Shown one piece after another: positions 54,445 to 64,000 of a stretch of 64,000 bases of DNA (its first letter is position 1; every line of letters starts with the position of its first letter). The notes under the pieces are model-generated. The model did not search any database, was not told the DNA's origin, and saw only the letters and a list, made by a program, of their open reading frames with translations. The stretch covers positions 27,901-91,900 of the forward strand of contig NZ_JABXKM010000329.1 of the NCBI RefSeq assembly GCF_017115025.1, written 5' to 3'. Made by a program: the position numbers and the translations under genes. The stretch is from Nostoc sp. NOS(2021). GTDB lineage: Bacteria; Cyanobacteriota; Cyanobacteriia; Cyanobacteriales; Nostocaceae.

Positions 54445-54585
54445 ATTCCGCGCCCTAATTTGTGAAGCCTACACACACCATCCGGCAACGGATTGCAGGT
54501 TCGATTCCTGCCGCTCCCTTTGATGGGAGCGTAGCCAAATTGGTATAGGCAATTGTGAAAACTGCTTTGCTAACTTGTGCGGAAT
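54445..54585 (+). ncRNA. Y-like RNA element D with circularly permuted tRNA-like domain
   Basis: Terminal stem ATTCCGCGC/GTGCGGAAT (54445-54453, 54577-54585), then the family motif GCGCCCTAAT...GAAGC and inner stem GAAGC/GCTTT (54464-54468, 54564-54568). Inside, the tRNA-like halves are swapped. A long variable-arm hairpin ATCCG-GCAA-CGGAT and a perfect T-arm GCAGG-TTCGATT-CCTGC come first, then acceptor strand CGCTCCC (54512-54518). A 6-base loop (TTTGAT) follows, then the other acceptor strand GGGAGCG (54525-54531), TA and D-arm GCCAAATTGGTATAGGC. All 7 acceptor pairs are perfect. The molecule thus opens at the anticodon and is closed at the acceptor end. Confidence 0.7.
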
Positions 54586-54602
54586 TCCAATTATTTAAAT
54601 CG

Positions 54603-54728
54603 TATTTATCTATAACCCAATACGCTTGGTGTTAGTGATATTTTGCCCCGTAAGTTCCCCCCAACCCCCCTTAAAAAGGGGGGGTTAGAGAGGATCAAGC
54701 CTTAACCTAAGCCTATTTATCTATAACC
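54603..54728. repeat. 15-bp direct repeat flanking a C/G-rich hairpin
   Basis: TATTTATCTATAACC occurs at 54603-54617 and 54714-54728. Between them is the dispersed hairpin CCCCCCTTAAAAAGGGGGG (about 54665-54683). The arrangement suggests insertion of a palindromic repeat. The rest of the 54586-54820 gap holds nothing recognisable. Confidence 0.6.
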
Positions 54729-54817
54729 TTTACTCAATACAGAGGTGAGTTCAATGATGTTCACTAACTCATGTTTAATAACAACTCAATTAGTACAACT
54801 GCATTTAAACAATGTGA

Positions 54818-55546
<729 letters not shown>

Positions 55547-55552
55547 AATTCT

Positions 55553-55680
55553 CACTTCGTGCCCTCACTGGAAAAGCTTACATACTAGCCGAATTGGTAC
55601 AGGCACTTGACTTAAGATCAAGCGATCGCGGGTTCAAATCCCGTGTATGAATCAACAGCTTTTTCGACTTGCATGAGGTG
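55553..55680 (+). ncRNA. Y-like RNA element C carrying a tRNA-like domain
   Basis: The terminal stem CACTTCGTGC/GCATGAGGTG (55553-55562, 55671-55680) has 10 continuous pairs including G-U. The family motif GTGCCCTCAC follows, then the inner stem GGAAAAGCT/AGCTTTTTC (55570-55578, 55657-55665). The internal loop between the stems is asymmetric and conserved in element B (3' side CGACTTG / CGACTCG). The stem carries the tRNA-like domain 55579-55652. The element starts right after the stop of the 241-residue protein gene. Confidence 0.7.
55579..55652 (+). tRNA. tRNA-like domain with UAA anticodon loop
   Basis: Acceptor TACATAC/GTATGAA (6 of 7 pairs), D-arm GCCGAATTGGTACAGGC with the normal GG, anticodon arm CTTGA-CTTAAGA-TCAAG (anticodon TAA), 5-base variable loop, T-arm GCGGG-TTCAAAT-CCCGT. 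Nominally this is tRNA-Leu(UAA), but real tRNA-Leu has a long variable arm, absent here. The acceptor is embedded in an extended stem, the discriminator is T, and CCA is absent. It is probably a mimic; the T-loop could be a TruB substrate. Confidence 0.55.
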
Positions 55681-55711
55681 ATCTTATTTCATTTTTATCA
55701 ATTGGCAGTTG

Positions 55712-55787
55712 TTGCCGCGCCCTGATCGCGGAAGCTTACATAAGTCTGAAAAATTTATACACAATGCTTCTACAACTTGCGCGGTGA
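55712..55787 (+). ncRNA. Y-like RNA element E without tRNA-like domain
   Basis: TTGCCGCGC/GCGCGGTGA (55712-55720, 55779-55787) and GAAGC/GCTTC (55731-55735, 55766-55770) form the two-part stem, with the family motifs GCGCCCTGAT...GGAAGC and GCTTCTACAACTTGCGC. The apical part (30 bases, AT-rich) has no tRNA character. At 76 bases it is the minimal member and supports the stem as the defining unit. Confidence 0.65.
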
Positions 55788-55825
55788 CTTTATCGCCTCG
55801 CGTGCAACATCTGCCTCCTGCAATG

Positions 55826-55877
55826 CGTGGATTTTAGATTGCAATCCAAAATCCAAAATCTAAAATCCAAAATTCTT
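55826..55877. repeat. AAATCCA/AAATCTA short repeats
   Basis: GGATTTTAGATTGCAATCC and then AAATCCAAAATCTAAAATCC is a typical Nostocales heptameric repeat with a small inverted pair, directly upstream of the ribosome site of the TROVE-like gene. Confidence 0.8.
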
Positions 55878-55879
55878 AA

Positions 55880-57325
<1,446 letters not shown>

Positions 57326-57338
57326 GGTTAGAATATGG

Positions 57339-57369
57339 CATTGCCTACATACTTAAATGATAGGCAATG
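57339..57369. terminator. Hairpin between convergent genes
   Basis: CATTGCCTA (57339-57347) pairs with TAGGCAATG (57361-57369) just after the TROVE-like stop and before the convergent HEPN-motif gene; it likely terminates one or both. Confidence 0.55.
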
Positions 57370-57420
57370 GCTTTCATATATCCTGTTACTCCTAACTCCG
57401 TTGGTTCTCAATTAGCGTAA

Positions 57421-58974
57421 TTATTTCTCACTATTCCAAATTTCCTGCCATAATTCCCTGGTTCTCAAAGACCAGAATACTTCATCCTGTTCTCCATTTA
57501 TAAACATATCTAAAGCTTGGACTATTTCAGACCAACCATCAGATAATATTGTATGGTGATTTATTGGTTCTTCAATAGGAATGTTGGTGTAAAAATCTAT
57601 ATTAGATTTAGATATTTTCTTTAAAATATAGAGCATTACTTCTATTGCTATTTTTTCTGCTACTTGACTAGCATAAATTACAGGAAGGTCTCCATCTGTA
57701 TATTTACCATGCAGCAAATTATTTCTTATATTCAAAAAATCAGGTGTCCCCTTAGATTTTTTGATGTATTTATTCCAATCAATCCCTAGTTTATCAAGGA
57801 AAAATCGAATCGTTAAAGAAAGAGCTGGTGTCCTACCATTTGCCTTTTTAGCATCAATTAATGAATAATTAAATTTTTTATCTGAAGGCAGAAGAGGTGA
57901 ATTTTGAATAAATGCCTTTTCCATTTTTTGAACACCTCCCAAATTTCTTAACCAGTAGGAGTAAAAGTACTCAATTGCAGAACAAGAAGCATATAATTTT
58001 GATTCTGAAGTGACATCCAAAACTGTTGTCCTCAGTTCAAGAATACCATTACTAAGTTGCTTATCCAATGGACAACATTCTAAAAAAGCCTCTGCATTGT
58101 GATGTAGAGCAACACCTTGCTTTGGCCATGCCTTTGATAATCTGGAAATCTTTGCCTTTTCCCATATAGGAACTAATTTTCCTTGAATTTGCTTATCTAA
58201 GCATTTTGAATAAATCGTAAAATCATAGTAAATTGGTATAATCTCATAGTCACAAAGTATGCTTAAAAAAGCACAACATTGAAACATTGTTTGTTCAAGC
58301 TCTTGAATGTTATGTGTTAATAAACTTAGATTATTCTGAGTCTTGATAGAACGTAATATATCTATAAAGCTCAATTTGTAGAATGTTTCTATATTAGGTT
58401 GTCTAAATGAATCTTGATTGTGTATTACATAGCTTTTACCACATTTTAATTCATATTCACTATTTAAAGAACAGTATGGGCTAAAATACTCCGGTTCTCC
58501 TAAGTTTAAATCCTTATTTTGCTTCTTAGGTAAGCCTTGAAACTCAACTCCAAAAATTTCATCATGTGAAGAGACATCATCATTAAGATATGCTTTTAAC
58601 CGAACAAAATCGCTCACATATTCTCCAAAAGGCAAATTGGAATTCCAGCCGGAATATATAAACATTTTGTAGCATCTGAAATTTATAACTGGCTTATAGT
58701 AATTGGGCATATGAGAGCTACCCATTAAAACAACTTTTTCTTGAATTACAATAGCCTTTTTATTAGCCGTACTTGACTTTATATCTATATTTGCAAAAGA
58801 GCCGTTTTCATCTCTATTATCATCTTTTAAAATTATTTTTACATTCAGTTCGGTTGCATCTGTAAATCGTAACTGCAAGCTAATAGTTACAAGTAAAGTT
58901 AGCTCATCTAATAAGAAATGAGCATCACCTTGATAATCCCAGTCGCAAGGAAAGTCTCTAAACAAATCAATCAT
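57421..58974 (-). CDS. HEPN-motif protein, possible abortive-infection RNase
   Basis: A 517-residue protein in clearly AT-rich DNA, opposite in strand to the surrounding locus. The N-terminal half is beta-rich (LTLLVTISLQLRFTDATELN, FANIDIKSSTANKKAIVIQE). The C-terminal half is helical and contains IRNNLLHGKYTDG at about 415-427; R-x4-H is the active motif of HEPN ribonucleases. The two-part architecture (beta-rich sensor, HEPN effector) resembles ApeA-type anti-phage proteins, but the resemblance is by pattern only. Base composition and orientation suggest separate acquisition, inserted between the TROVE-like gene and the rest of the ubiquitin-like locus. Confidence 0.6.
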   Translation of the reverse strand: MIDLFRDFPCDWDYQGDAHFLLDELTLLVTISLQLRFTDATELNVKIILKDDNRDENGSFANIDIKSSTANKKAIVIQEKVVLMGSSHMPNYYKPVINFRCYKMFIYSGWNSNLPFGEYVSDFVRLKAYLNDDVSSHDEIFGVEFQGLPKKQNKDLNLGEPEYFSPYCSLNSEYELKCGKSYVIHNQDSFRQPNIETFYKLSFIDILRSIKTQNNLSLLTHNIQELEQTMFQCCAFLSILCDYEIIPIYYDFTIYSKCLDKQIQGKLVPIWEKAKISRLSKAWPKQGVALHHNAEAFLECCPLDKQLSNGILELRTTVLDVTSESKLYASCSAIEYFYSYWLRNLGGVQKMEKAFIQNSPLLPSDKKFNYSLIDAKKANGRTPALSLTIRFFLDKLGIDWNKYIKKSKGTPDFLNIRNNLLHGKYTDGDLPVIYASQVAEKIAIEVMLYILKKISKSNIDFYTNIPIEEPINHHTILSDGWSEIVQALDMFINGEQDEVFWSLRTRELWQEIWNSEK

Positions 58975-59150
58975 AAGTAGTCACCTATTTTTTATTAACC
59001 CCAAGTCCAAGTCCAGATTACTATTTGTAGCATGAATTCTTTAAATTTGTAGAATAAAATGAATAGTACATGACTAAGATAACTACTCAACCCAAATATC
59101 TGATACTGATGATCGACATGAATAAAGCATATCAAGTAGCAGCGATCGCA

Positions 59151-59267
59151 CTACTGCAAAATCTCTCTTTTCATCTCTTCCAAAGACAACTTCTTGCCTG
59201 CCTTAAATTCTTCCCGCGCATTCTGAATAATTGCTAAGAACTCAGGATTAGAAAAGTGAGATTTCAT
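59151..59267 (-). pseudogene. Antitoxin-like small ORF, probable remnant
   Basis: 38 codons from ATG 59267 to TAG 59151 encode MKSHFSNPEFLAIIQNAREE followed by FKAGKKLSLEEMKREILQ, the C-terminal pattern of small addiction-module antitoxins (..FKAGKKLSLEEMKRE..). The frame is open 16 codons further upstream without a good start. No partner toxin is seen next to it, so it is likely the tail of a lost module. The rest of the 58975-59320 gap holds nothing recognisable. Confidence 0.4.
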
Positions 59268-59320
59268 CTCGGTTTCTGGGGTTGCATCTGTAGCATTCTG
59301 TTGAAAAATGAGTATTATTT

Positions 59321-60154
59321 ATGACTGACATACTTAAGCTAATCAACCAAATTGCGATCGCAGAAGCACAGTTATCTGCTACCCAATTTCTCGCGCCCTG
59401 TGTCAAGGGTGGACGAGTTCGCACACGAGTAGCCGGGATGGTCTACACCTTCAGTCCAAAGCCTAGTAAATTTGAAGGTTGGGGCATCTTTCAGGCTGTG
59501 GATGAGAAAACAGCAACAGTTGTGGAAGAAGCAGACCTGCCCCAGGTTGCGGAATACCTGCAACACTTTCCCCAAATACGGCTGCGGTTAGCACACCAAC
59601 TGCGGGGACAAACTTGGTTAACATACCCTGTAAATGAAGTAGATATGCGTCAACGGTTGAAGGTAGTTAAGCCGATCGCAGTGCATCTAGTAACCGAGGG
59701 CGTTGCCTTTGAGCAAATCATTGCCCGCTGGAATGGGCATTCATGCTGGTTCGAGGAAGTCGATCGCCGTACCGATCCGGCAATTTCTGAAACTCTGCAA
59801 TCTGCCCTCAAGCAACTCACTCCTGCTGAAGAATTACAGTTCAAGGGCATTACTCCAGAAATCCGCGCAGTGTATGAATTAGCAACTCGGCGCATTGAGG
59901 GATTTACTCAACCCCAACAGGATGAAAAGCGACTGAAAAAGGCATTGCGGATGGGCGGCGGTGAATTAAATCAATTCCACGATCGCAGCGATTATTGGAC
60001 AGTCGATTGGACAACTGCTGATGGTATTCGCCACAGTAGCGCGATCGCTAAAACTGATTTGACTGTTGTTAGTTCTGGCATTTGTCTGAGTGGACGCGAT
60101 CGCGATTTTGACTTGCAATCCCTAGTAGGTGTAATGGAACAACAAGAGTATTAA
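59321..60154 (+). CDS. Unknown protein of the Ro/ubiquitin-like locus
   Basis: A 277-residue soluble protein without recognised motifs. It has a beta-rich N-terminal part (GGRVRTRVAGMVYTFSPKPS, KFEGWGIFQAVDEKTATVVE) reminiscent of a small barrel, a helical middle (VAEYLQHFPQIRLRLAHQLR), and a C-terminal basic/beta part (GGGELNQFHDRSDYWTVDWT, TADGIRHSSAIAKTD). It ends 33 bases before the ThiF-like gene on the same strand, with only an ACGAATT repeat between, so the two form an operon. It may assist conjugation or bind RNA; this is conjecture. Confidence 0.75.
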   Translation: MTDILKLINQIAIAEAQLSATQFLAPCVKGGRVRTRVAGMVYTFSPKPSKFEGWGIFQAVDEKTATVVEEADLPQVAEYLQHFPQIRLRLAHQLRGQTWLTYPVNEVDMRQRLKVVKPIAVHLVTEGVAFEQIIARWNGHSCWFEEVDRRTDPAISETLQSALKQLTPAEELQFKGITPEIRAVYELATRRIEGFTQPQQDEKRLKKALRMGGGELNQFHDRSDYWTVDWTTADGIRHSSAIAKTDLTVVSSGICLSGRDRDFDLQSLVGVMEQQEY

Positions 60155-60187
60155 TTACGAATTACGAATTACGAATTACGAATTATT
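60155..60187. repeat. ACGAATT short tandem repeat
   Basis: Four copies of ACGAATT (60159-60186) fill the whole gap between the 277-residue gene and the ThiF-like start, replacing a normal ribosome site. Confidence 0.85.
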
Positions 60188-60826
60188 ATGAGTGTCTTTT
60201 TTCACGAACAGCTTTACCGCACCAATGCTGTGATGACAAAGCTAAAAAACTATCCTATAACAATTTGTGGCGCTGGAGCATTAGGAGCTAACATTACTGA
60301 AAACTTAGCTCGGTCTGGTTTTGATAAACTTACAGTGATCGATCGCGATCGCATTGAGGAGCGTAATCTTTCGACTCAGCCTTACTACCGTTCCGATGTT
60401 GGAGCATTCAAGGCGAAAATCTTGGCAAACAATTTATATCGAGCAATTGGTACTAAAGTTGATGCCAAAACAAAGGAGTTGACATCAGCAAATACAACTC
60501 AACTACTCAAAGACACTCAGCTAATTGTCGATGTTTTTGACAACAGCATGGCACGTCAAGCAGTGAAAGATTATGCTGAACAATTTAGCATTCCTTGTCT
60601 TCATGCTGGACTATCAGCAGATTATGCAGAAGTGATTTGGAATGACGTTTATCGCGTTCCTTCCGAGGTGAATGATGATGTCTGTGATTATCCCCTGGCA
60701 CGAAACCTAGTGATGTTAACTGTAGCTGTGGCGTGTGAAGCGATTGTTTCATTCATTGCCACAGCAGAACAGCGTCACTTCACCATTACCCTGAAGGATC
60801 TAACTGTTCAATCTCTGTTTTTGTAG
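60188..60826 (+). CDS. ThiF/E1-like adenylyltransferase
   Basis: A 212-residue compact E1-type enzyme. The nucleotide loop is ICGAGALGANITENLARSGF (residues about 26-45). The next block is DRDRIEERNLSTQPYYRSDVG, in which the usual Arg of NLxRQ is replaced (NLSTQ), then VDVFDNSMARQAV (DxxDN). The zinc CxxC pairs of MoeB/ThiF are absent; DVCDYPLARNL holds a single Cys that could be catalytic. These enzymes adenylate the C-terminal Gly of ubiquitin-like proteins; the 66-residue Gly-ended protein at 54180 is the obvious substrate. Last gene of the locus. Confidence 0.82.
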   Translation: MSVFFHEQLYRTNAVMTKLKNYPITICGAGALGANITENLARSGFDKLTVIDRDRIEERNLSTQPYYRSDVGAFKAKILANNLYRAIGTKVDAKTKELTSANTTQLLKDTQLIVDVFDNSMARQAVKDYAEQFSIPCLHAGLSADYAEVIWNDVYRVPSEVNDDVCDYPLARNLVMLTVAVACEAIVSFIATAEQRHFTITLKDLTVQSLFL

Positions 60827-60859
60827 GTTGCGATGCCTAGTTTGGGCTACCCATCAAAA

Positions 60860-61858
60860 TTAACTAGCTAGATAACTGTGTATCTTATCCTTATGTCTTC
60901 GTAGAGTACCCAAAGCTTTTTGCTCTATCTGTCGCACTCGTTCTCGACTAATACCCATACGTTGACCAATCTCTACTAAAGAAAGTTCATTTCCATCTGT
61001 TAAACCAAAACGTAAAGTTAATATTTCTCGTTGCTGGGGAGTTAATTTTGACAATAAATTTTGAATATTTTGTTGGAGAAACTTTTGGTCAGCATATAAT
61101 TCTGGAGAGAGTCCATCATCCTCCAACATATCTTGTAATTCTGTATCTTTTTCTGAGCCAACTCGCAATTCTAGAGAGACAGGTTGACGTGCTAAGAGTA
61201 AATAATCTCTAATTTGTTTGGGATCTAAAGATAGTTCTTCGGCAATATCAACTGTGGTAGGAGTACGACCTAATTTTTGAGTTAGTTCACGTTGAATACG
61301 CTTGATTTTGTTCAGCTTTTCTGTAACATGAATAGGCAAGCGAATAATACGTCCTTTTTCGGCGATCGCTCGTGTAATTGCCTGACGAATCCACCAATAG
61401 CCATAAGTTGAAAACTTGTACCCTTTAGTAGGGTCAAATTTCTCAACTCCTCGCTCTAAACCTAAACTTCCTTCTTGAATTAAGTCGAGAAAATCTAGGT
61501 TATGTCTTTGATATTTTTTAGCAATAGACACCACAAGTCGCAGGTTAGCCTGAATCATTTTCTGTTTGGCTTGATGTCCCTGACGTAGCTGTTGCAGCAG
61601 TGATTTTTCACCGATATTTATATTTTCAATCCACTCTTGTTGTGTCGGTTGACGTTTTAATTGAATAGCTAATTTTTCTTTCGCAGCAAGTAAAGCCATC
61701 ATTTGTTGAACTTGCTTGGCGAAATTAATCTCTTGCTCATTAGTTAATAAAGGTATGCGTCCAATCTCACGAAGATAAGTACGCACTGTATCAGCAGTAT
61801 ATAAAGGTTGTTCATTTTTATTATTTACTTCTAGAGCCTGGTGAGATAGATTATTCAT
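60860..61858 (-). CDS. RNA polymerase group 2 sigma factor (sigma-70 family)
   Basis: A 332-residue non-essential-type sigma factor; ATG 61858 ([11 protein letters not shown]) is preferred to the upstream TTG. Region 1.2 is [20 protein letters not shown]. Region 2 is [20 protein letters not shown], then [20 protein letters not shown] and [20 protein letters not shown]. Region 3 is [13 protein letters not shown]. Region 4 is [20 protein letters not shown] and [20 protein letters not shown]. No region 1.1, as usual for SigB/C/D/E. Such factors respond to nutrient, light or stress; the subtype is not determined. Confidence 0.93.
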   Translation of the reverse strand: MNNLSHQALEVNNKNEQPLYTADTVRTYLREIGRIPLLTNEQEINFAKQVQQMMALLAAKEKLAIQLKRQPTQQEWIENINIGEKSLLQQLRQGHQAKQKMIQANLRLVVSIAKKYQRHNLDFLDLIQEGSLGLERGVEKFDPTKGYKFSTYGYWWIRQAITRAIAEKGRIIRLPIHVTEKLNKIKRIQRELTQKLGRTPTTVDIAEELSLDPKQIRDYLLLARQPVSLELRVGSEKDTELQDMLEDDGLSPELYADQKFLQQNIQNLLSKLTPQQREILTLRFGLTDGNELSLVEIGQRMGISRERVRQIEQKALGTLRRHKDKIHSYLAS

Positions 61859-62578
61859 AGTTATTTTAACCTTCAAAAATACTTGTTGTTTAGAGGAAAA
61901 TAATTTCCATCTGAGATAATTAGTCTGACATTGAAAAATGAACTTTGAATGAAATTATTAATTTTGATGATTAAGGTGCTGACGTTAATTGTGACTACAA
62001 TCGGTTTTTAGTTTGACTTTAAAAGGTAAAAATCAATAATTTGTCAAGATTTTTCTGGTTGTTGTCACGTATAATTATTTCGCCAAAACTAATATTCATT
62101 TTTTAAGTTAGGAGCTTGATGTGACAGGAGCTTGTCAAAGAATTGAACAAGTTATGTCTATCCAAATTCCAGCGGATTTCAATTTGGTGAAATACACAAC
62201 CTAAGTCTCAAAACCAGGCATAAAGCCTGTTTTACTTCAGAATTATGCTGTAAGTAGCCAGACATGATGTAGACTATGACGCATGAAAGTACTTTTTCCT
62301 TCCTTCTGTCTCTTTACAGTTCTATCCTAAGTCAAGTCGCGTTCTGGGAATCTAAGCAAAAAAAAATCACTCCCTGCACGTGTTGGCATGGAGATATTGA
62401 TTTTCCTCCTGAGATTCTATTTAAAAAGTCGCCTCCGTTCGGAAGCAGTAGGAATATCTCTGAGAACTGCTTCTGCAATGGGTTATGCCTTCATTACACT
62501 TTTGCGATCGCACCGTCACCGATTTGTCTTTATATCTTAAAAGACTGCGATCGCACGGGAAGTGAAGTTATGCCTTTT
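61859..62578. other. Long gap without a supported gene
   Basis: About 720 bases upstream of the sigma factor gene. An open frame at 62276-62599 has no protein-like character (Cys/Pro/Ser-rich, no motif) and overlaps the next gene, so I do not call it. Two GCGATCGC-type HIP1-like sites are present near 62500-62550. Nothing else is recognised. Confidence 0.4.
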
Positions 62579-62860
62579 TTAATTATTCTCAGATTTTGAC
62601 CTTTTCTTAGCAAACAAACTAGTCATACTTAATCCAGTAACCAACAACCCCAATAGTCCTAATCCGTTCAAAATCGGGTAGATTCCCTCTAAACCGAAGA
62701 TTTCACCACGATGAATCGAAAGTAGTAGACTACGCGGAACTCCAAGGTTAGCTGACCACTCGCCTACCAGCGTAGCTGCAATACCAGTTAGCAATGTTAC
62801 AGCAAGCGGTAAAGCCAAAATAATCGCCAGAGTTCGGTGGTACTTGCGAAATGAACGCAT
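62579..62860 (-). CDS. Small PepSY-type membrane protein
   Basis: A 93-residue protein with two transmembrane segments. The N-terminus MRSFRKYHRTLAIILALPLA followed by VTLLTGIAAT is the (R)xxHRxxAIxxxLPLxxTxxTG pattern of PepSY-associated membrane proteins. SIHRGEIFGLEGIYPILNGL, the second helix GLLGLLVTGLSMTSLF, and a basic C-terminal tail (KKRSKSENN) follow. Related proteins act in haem or iron reduction, or as small membrane subunits; the role here is unknown. Confidence 0.75.
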   Translation of the reverse strand: MRSFRKYHRTLAIILALPLAVTLLTGIAATLVGEWSANLGVPRSLLLSIHRGEIFGLEGIYPILNGLGLLGLLVTGLSMTSLFAKKRSKSENN

Positions 62861-63172
62861 TATCTAAATTCTCCAGTGGAAACTATAGGACTAGTATTTG
62901 ATTTTTGAAATATACGTAGTGGCGTGGCAAGACTAAATTTGTGGATTAGATTTATGGTTTTTTGGGGCTAAAGCGCTACTACGAGCCTTTAGCTGTTACA
63001 CCATTTTAGTCTTGCGACGCTACTACAAGACTACTGAGATTTTTTCAAAAACAAATTCCGATTCCTATATAGCAGTTTCCAACTTGATCAGGTACAGAAG
63101 TATTTGTCTCAAAGCCAGATATCAAGCTTGTTTTTTTACTGTCTTTTGATTCCTGCTGTATGTTAATTTCCC
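62861..63172. other. Non-coding gap with MITE
   Basis: Contains the inverted-repeat element 62916-63026; the remaining sequence is AT-rich and nothing is recognised. Confidence 0.45.
62916..63026. mobile_element. MITE-like element with GTAGTRGCGTSGCAAGACTAAA ends
   Basis: Left end 62916-62937 and right end 63005-63026 are complementary over 22 bases with two mismatches. An inner hairpin GCTAAAG...CTTTAGC lies at 62969-62995. It is 111 bases long and non-coding. Confidence 0.6.
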
Positions 63173-63598
63173 TCACCCTTTAGAAACAGTGGCGATATTT
63201 GTGTCAAGTGTTTGTAACCCCTTAAGAGCTTTTGCTTTATCTTTTGCTTTCAGCGCACCCTTCACCTGGGTCGCAGCATCTTCGATTGTATTATAGGTTT
63301 TTGAAGATTTAGTTTTGACACCATCCTCAACCTTAGACCAAGAGTTTTCAAACTTATCAAATTCCTGTTGAGCTTTGTCAAAGTTTCCAGCTGACACCGC
63401 AGTTTTTGTATTTGAAACTACACTGACCAAACTATTAAAACCTCCCTGCGTAGCACCAGTAGTTTTGGATACTGTTGTTCCCGCAGTGGTTTCAGTGCTA
63501 GCAGGAGTCTGGGTAGCAGATTCTTGAGCGCTGTTGCATCCTACCAATGTCAGTAAGCCAATTGCAGTAACGGGGATGATGTAGATTAAGCGTTTCAT
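63173..63598 (-). CDS. Lipoprotein of unknown function
   Basis: A 141-residue protein; ATG 63598 follows AGAGG by 5 bases and gives a lipoprotein signal peptide MKRLIYIIPVTAIGLLTLVG with the lipobox LVGC. A Thr/Ser/Ala-rich linker (residues 22-50) leads to a helical domain (VVSNTKTAVSAGNFDKAQQE, TIEDAATQVKGALKAKDKAK) resembling small DUF4363-like helical bundles. It is membrane-anchored in the periplasm. Single gene. Confidence 0.78.
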   Translation of the reverse strand: MKRLIYIIPVTAIGLLTLVGCNSAQESATQTPASTETTAGTTVSKTTGATQGGFNSLVSVVSNTKTAVSAGNFDKAQQEFDKFENSWSKVEDGVKTKSSKTYNTIEDAATQVKGALKAKDKAKALKGLQTLDTNIATVSKG

Positions 63599-63708
63599 AA
63601 TACCTCTTGAATAATCATAAATCGCCAAGTACTGACGGTATCAGCTACTATATCAGCAAACCTGTCGTCTAAGAGGATGTTTGAAAAGTCTAATTTGTTA
63701 CTAGCCCT

Positions 63709-63826
63709 GGCGACTAGAAGTCGCGGCTACACGAGACTTTACCCACCTCCGTGGGTTAAAACCCTTGATTTTGTATTAGTCCACGGAGGTGGACTAAGCT
63801 TTGTGTAGTAGCGAATTCTATTCGCC
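63709..63826. mobile_element. MITE-like element with GGCGAxTAGAAxTCGC ends
   Basis: Left arm 63709-63732 (GGCGACTAGAAGTCGCGGCT...) and right arm 63803-63826 are complementary with about five mismatches in 24. An inner palindrome GTCCACGGAGGTGGAC and ACCCACCTCCGTGGGT lie between them. Non-coding, 118 bases. Confidence 0.6.
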
Positions 63827-63945
63827 CAATACTTTTAAAACATCGTCTAAAGTTGCTGAAGATATAAGAAGATTCTATGCAGGTTTTGTTCAGGCAAATG
63901 CTGTAATAGTCTATCGGGTGCATCAATGCTGTTTTTGCATCTTAA

Positions 63946-64000
63946 AGCAACGGACAAGAAGGTTAGGACATTAACTGATGATAAAACCTATATACAAACA
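63946..64000. repeat. 55-bp direct repeat, copy 2
   Basis: Exact copy of 50857-50911, same orientation, reaching the end of the window so that its true length is unknown. Confidence 0.9.

Larger units (their letters stand above)
63599..64000. other. Terminal non-coding region with repeats
   Basis: Holds the element 63709-63826 and the 55-bp repeat copy at 63946-64000, which runs to the window edge. No gene is visible. Confidence 0.5.

Noticed and set aside
55579..55652. Functional tRNA-Leu(UAA)
   Set aside because: It lacks the class II variable arm and has a mismatched acceptor, a T discriminator and an embedding stem; kept as tRNA-like only.
62276..62599. 107-residue ORF upstream of the PepSY-type gene
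   Set aside because: The composition is not protein-like, there is no ribosome site, and it overlaps a better gene on the other strand.

Overview
The window looks like a chromosomal segment of a filamentous, heterocyst-type cyanobacterium (Nostocales, Nostoc/Anabaena-like). The evidence is the dense GCGATCGC (HIP1) octamers, the many 7-bp short tandem repeats (GGCATTG, TAATTCG/ACGAATT, AAATCCA and GTCATTW types), a high-light-inducible protein, and cyanobacterial families such as DUF1816, DUF1400-alpha/beta hydrolase and a group 2 sigma factor. The species cannot be read from the sequence. Housekeeping genes (truB, rlmB, mrnC, carA, trpD, a PTS/DhaM-type phosphotransferase) alternate with accessory islands and with many small inverted-repeat (MITE-like) elements.

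Layout. 0-1.5 kb: secreted protein fragment and a TauE/SafE-like membrane protein. 1.8-5.9 kb: conflict-type cassette of a frame-disrupted NACHT NTPase, a cytoplasmic subtilase and a free-standing propeptide-like (I9) protein. 5.9-13.4 kb: secreted protein, AbrB-type antitoxin/Doc toxin, M28 peptidase, TonB-dependent receptor, small proteins. 13.5-24.9 kb: three-domain phosphotransferase, NAGPA-like protein, Eis-type acetyltransferase, di-haem MauG-like protein, EamA transporter, DUF1400 hydrolase. 25-34.8 kb: MazEF pair, truB, hydrolase, rlmB, mrnC, STAS protein, carA, aspartic protease. 34.8-39.4 kb: trpD, then an island of Dam-type methylase, three-Cys-motif protein (DUF5131) and its partner TcmP, then an hli gene. 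39.5-47.7 kb: unknown protein, Hsp70-like ATPase (SrfB-like), Rpn-type nuclease and a dynamin-like GTPase, all on the minus strand. 48-53.6 kb: hybrid histidine kinase whose 5' end was cut by a MITE with a perfect target duplication, a cyclase-family protein and an aldehyde dehydrogenase.

53.6-60.8 kb is the most remarkable part. It holds a Ro60/TROVE-vWA-like protein, a 66-residue ubiquitin-like protein ending in Gly, an E1/ThiF-like enzyme and two uncharacterised proteins. Between the proteins lie at least four related structured RNAs. Each RNA has a conserved two-part terminal stem (GYGCCCTVAY...RAAGC paired with GCTTYKHYRACTYGYRY) with compensatory changes. Inside the stem are tRNA-like domains, one in canonical order with a CUA anticodon loop, one with a UAA loop, and one circularly permuted. 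This resembles a Ro protein with Y-RNA/tRNA-mimic partners combined with a ubiquitin-like conjugation pair. An antisense HEPN-motif gene sits inside the locus.

60.8-64 kb: group 2 sigma factor, a small PepSY-type membrane protein, a lipoprotein, MITE-like repeats, and a 55-bp sequence that also occurs at 50.86 kb.
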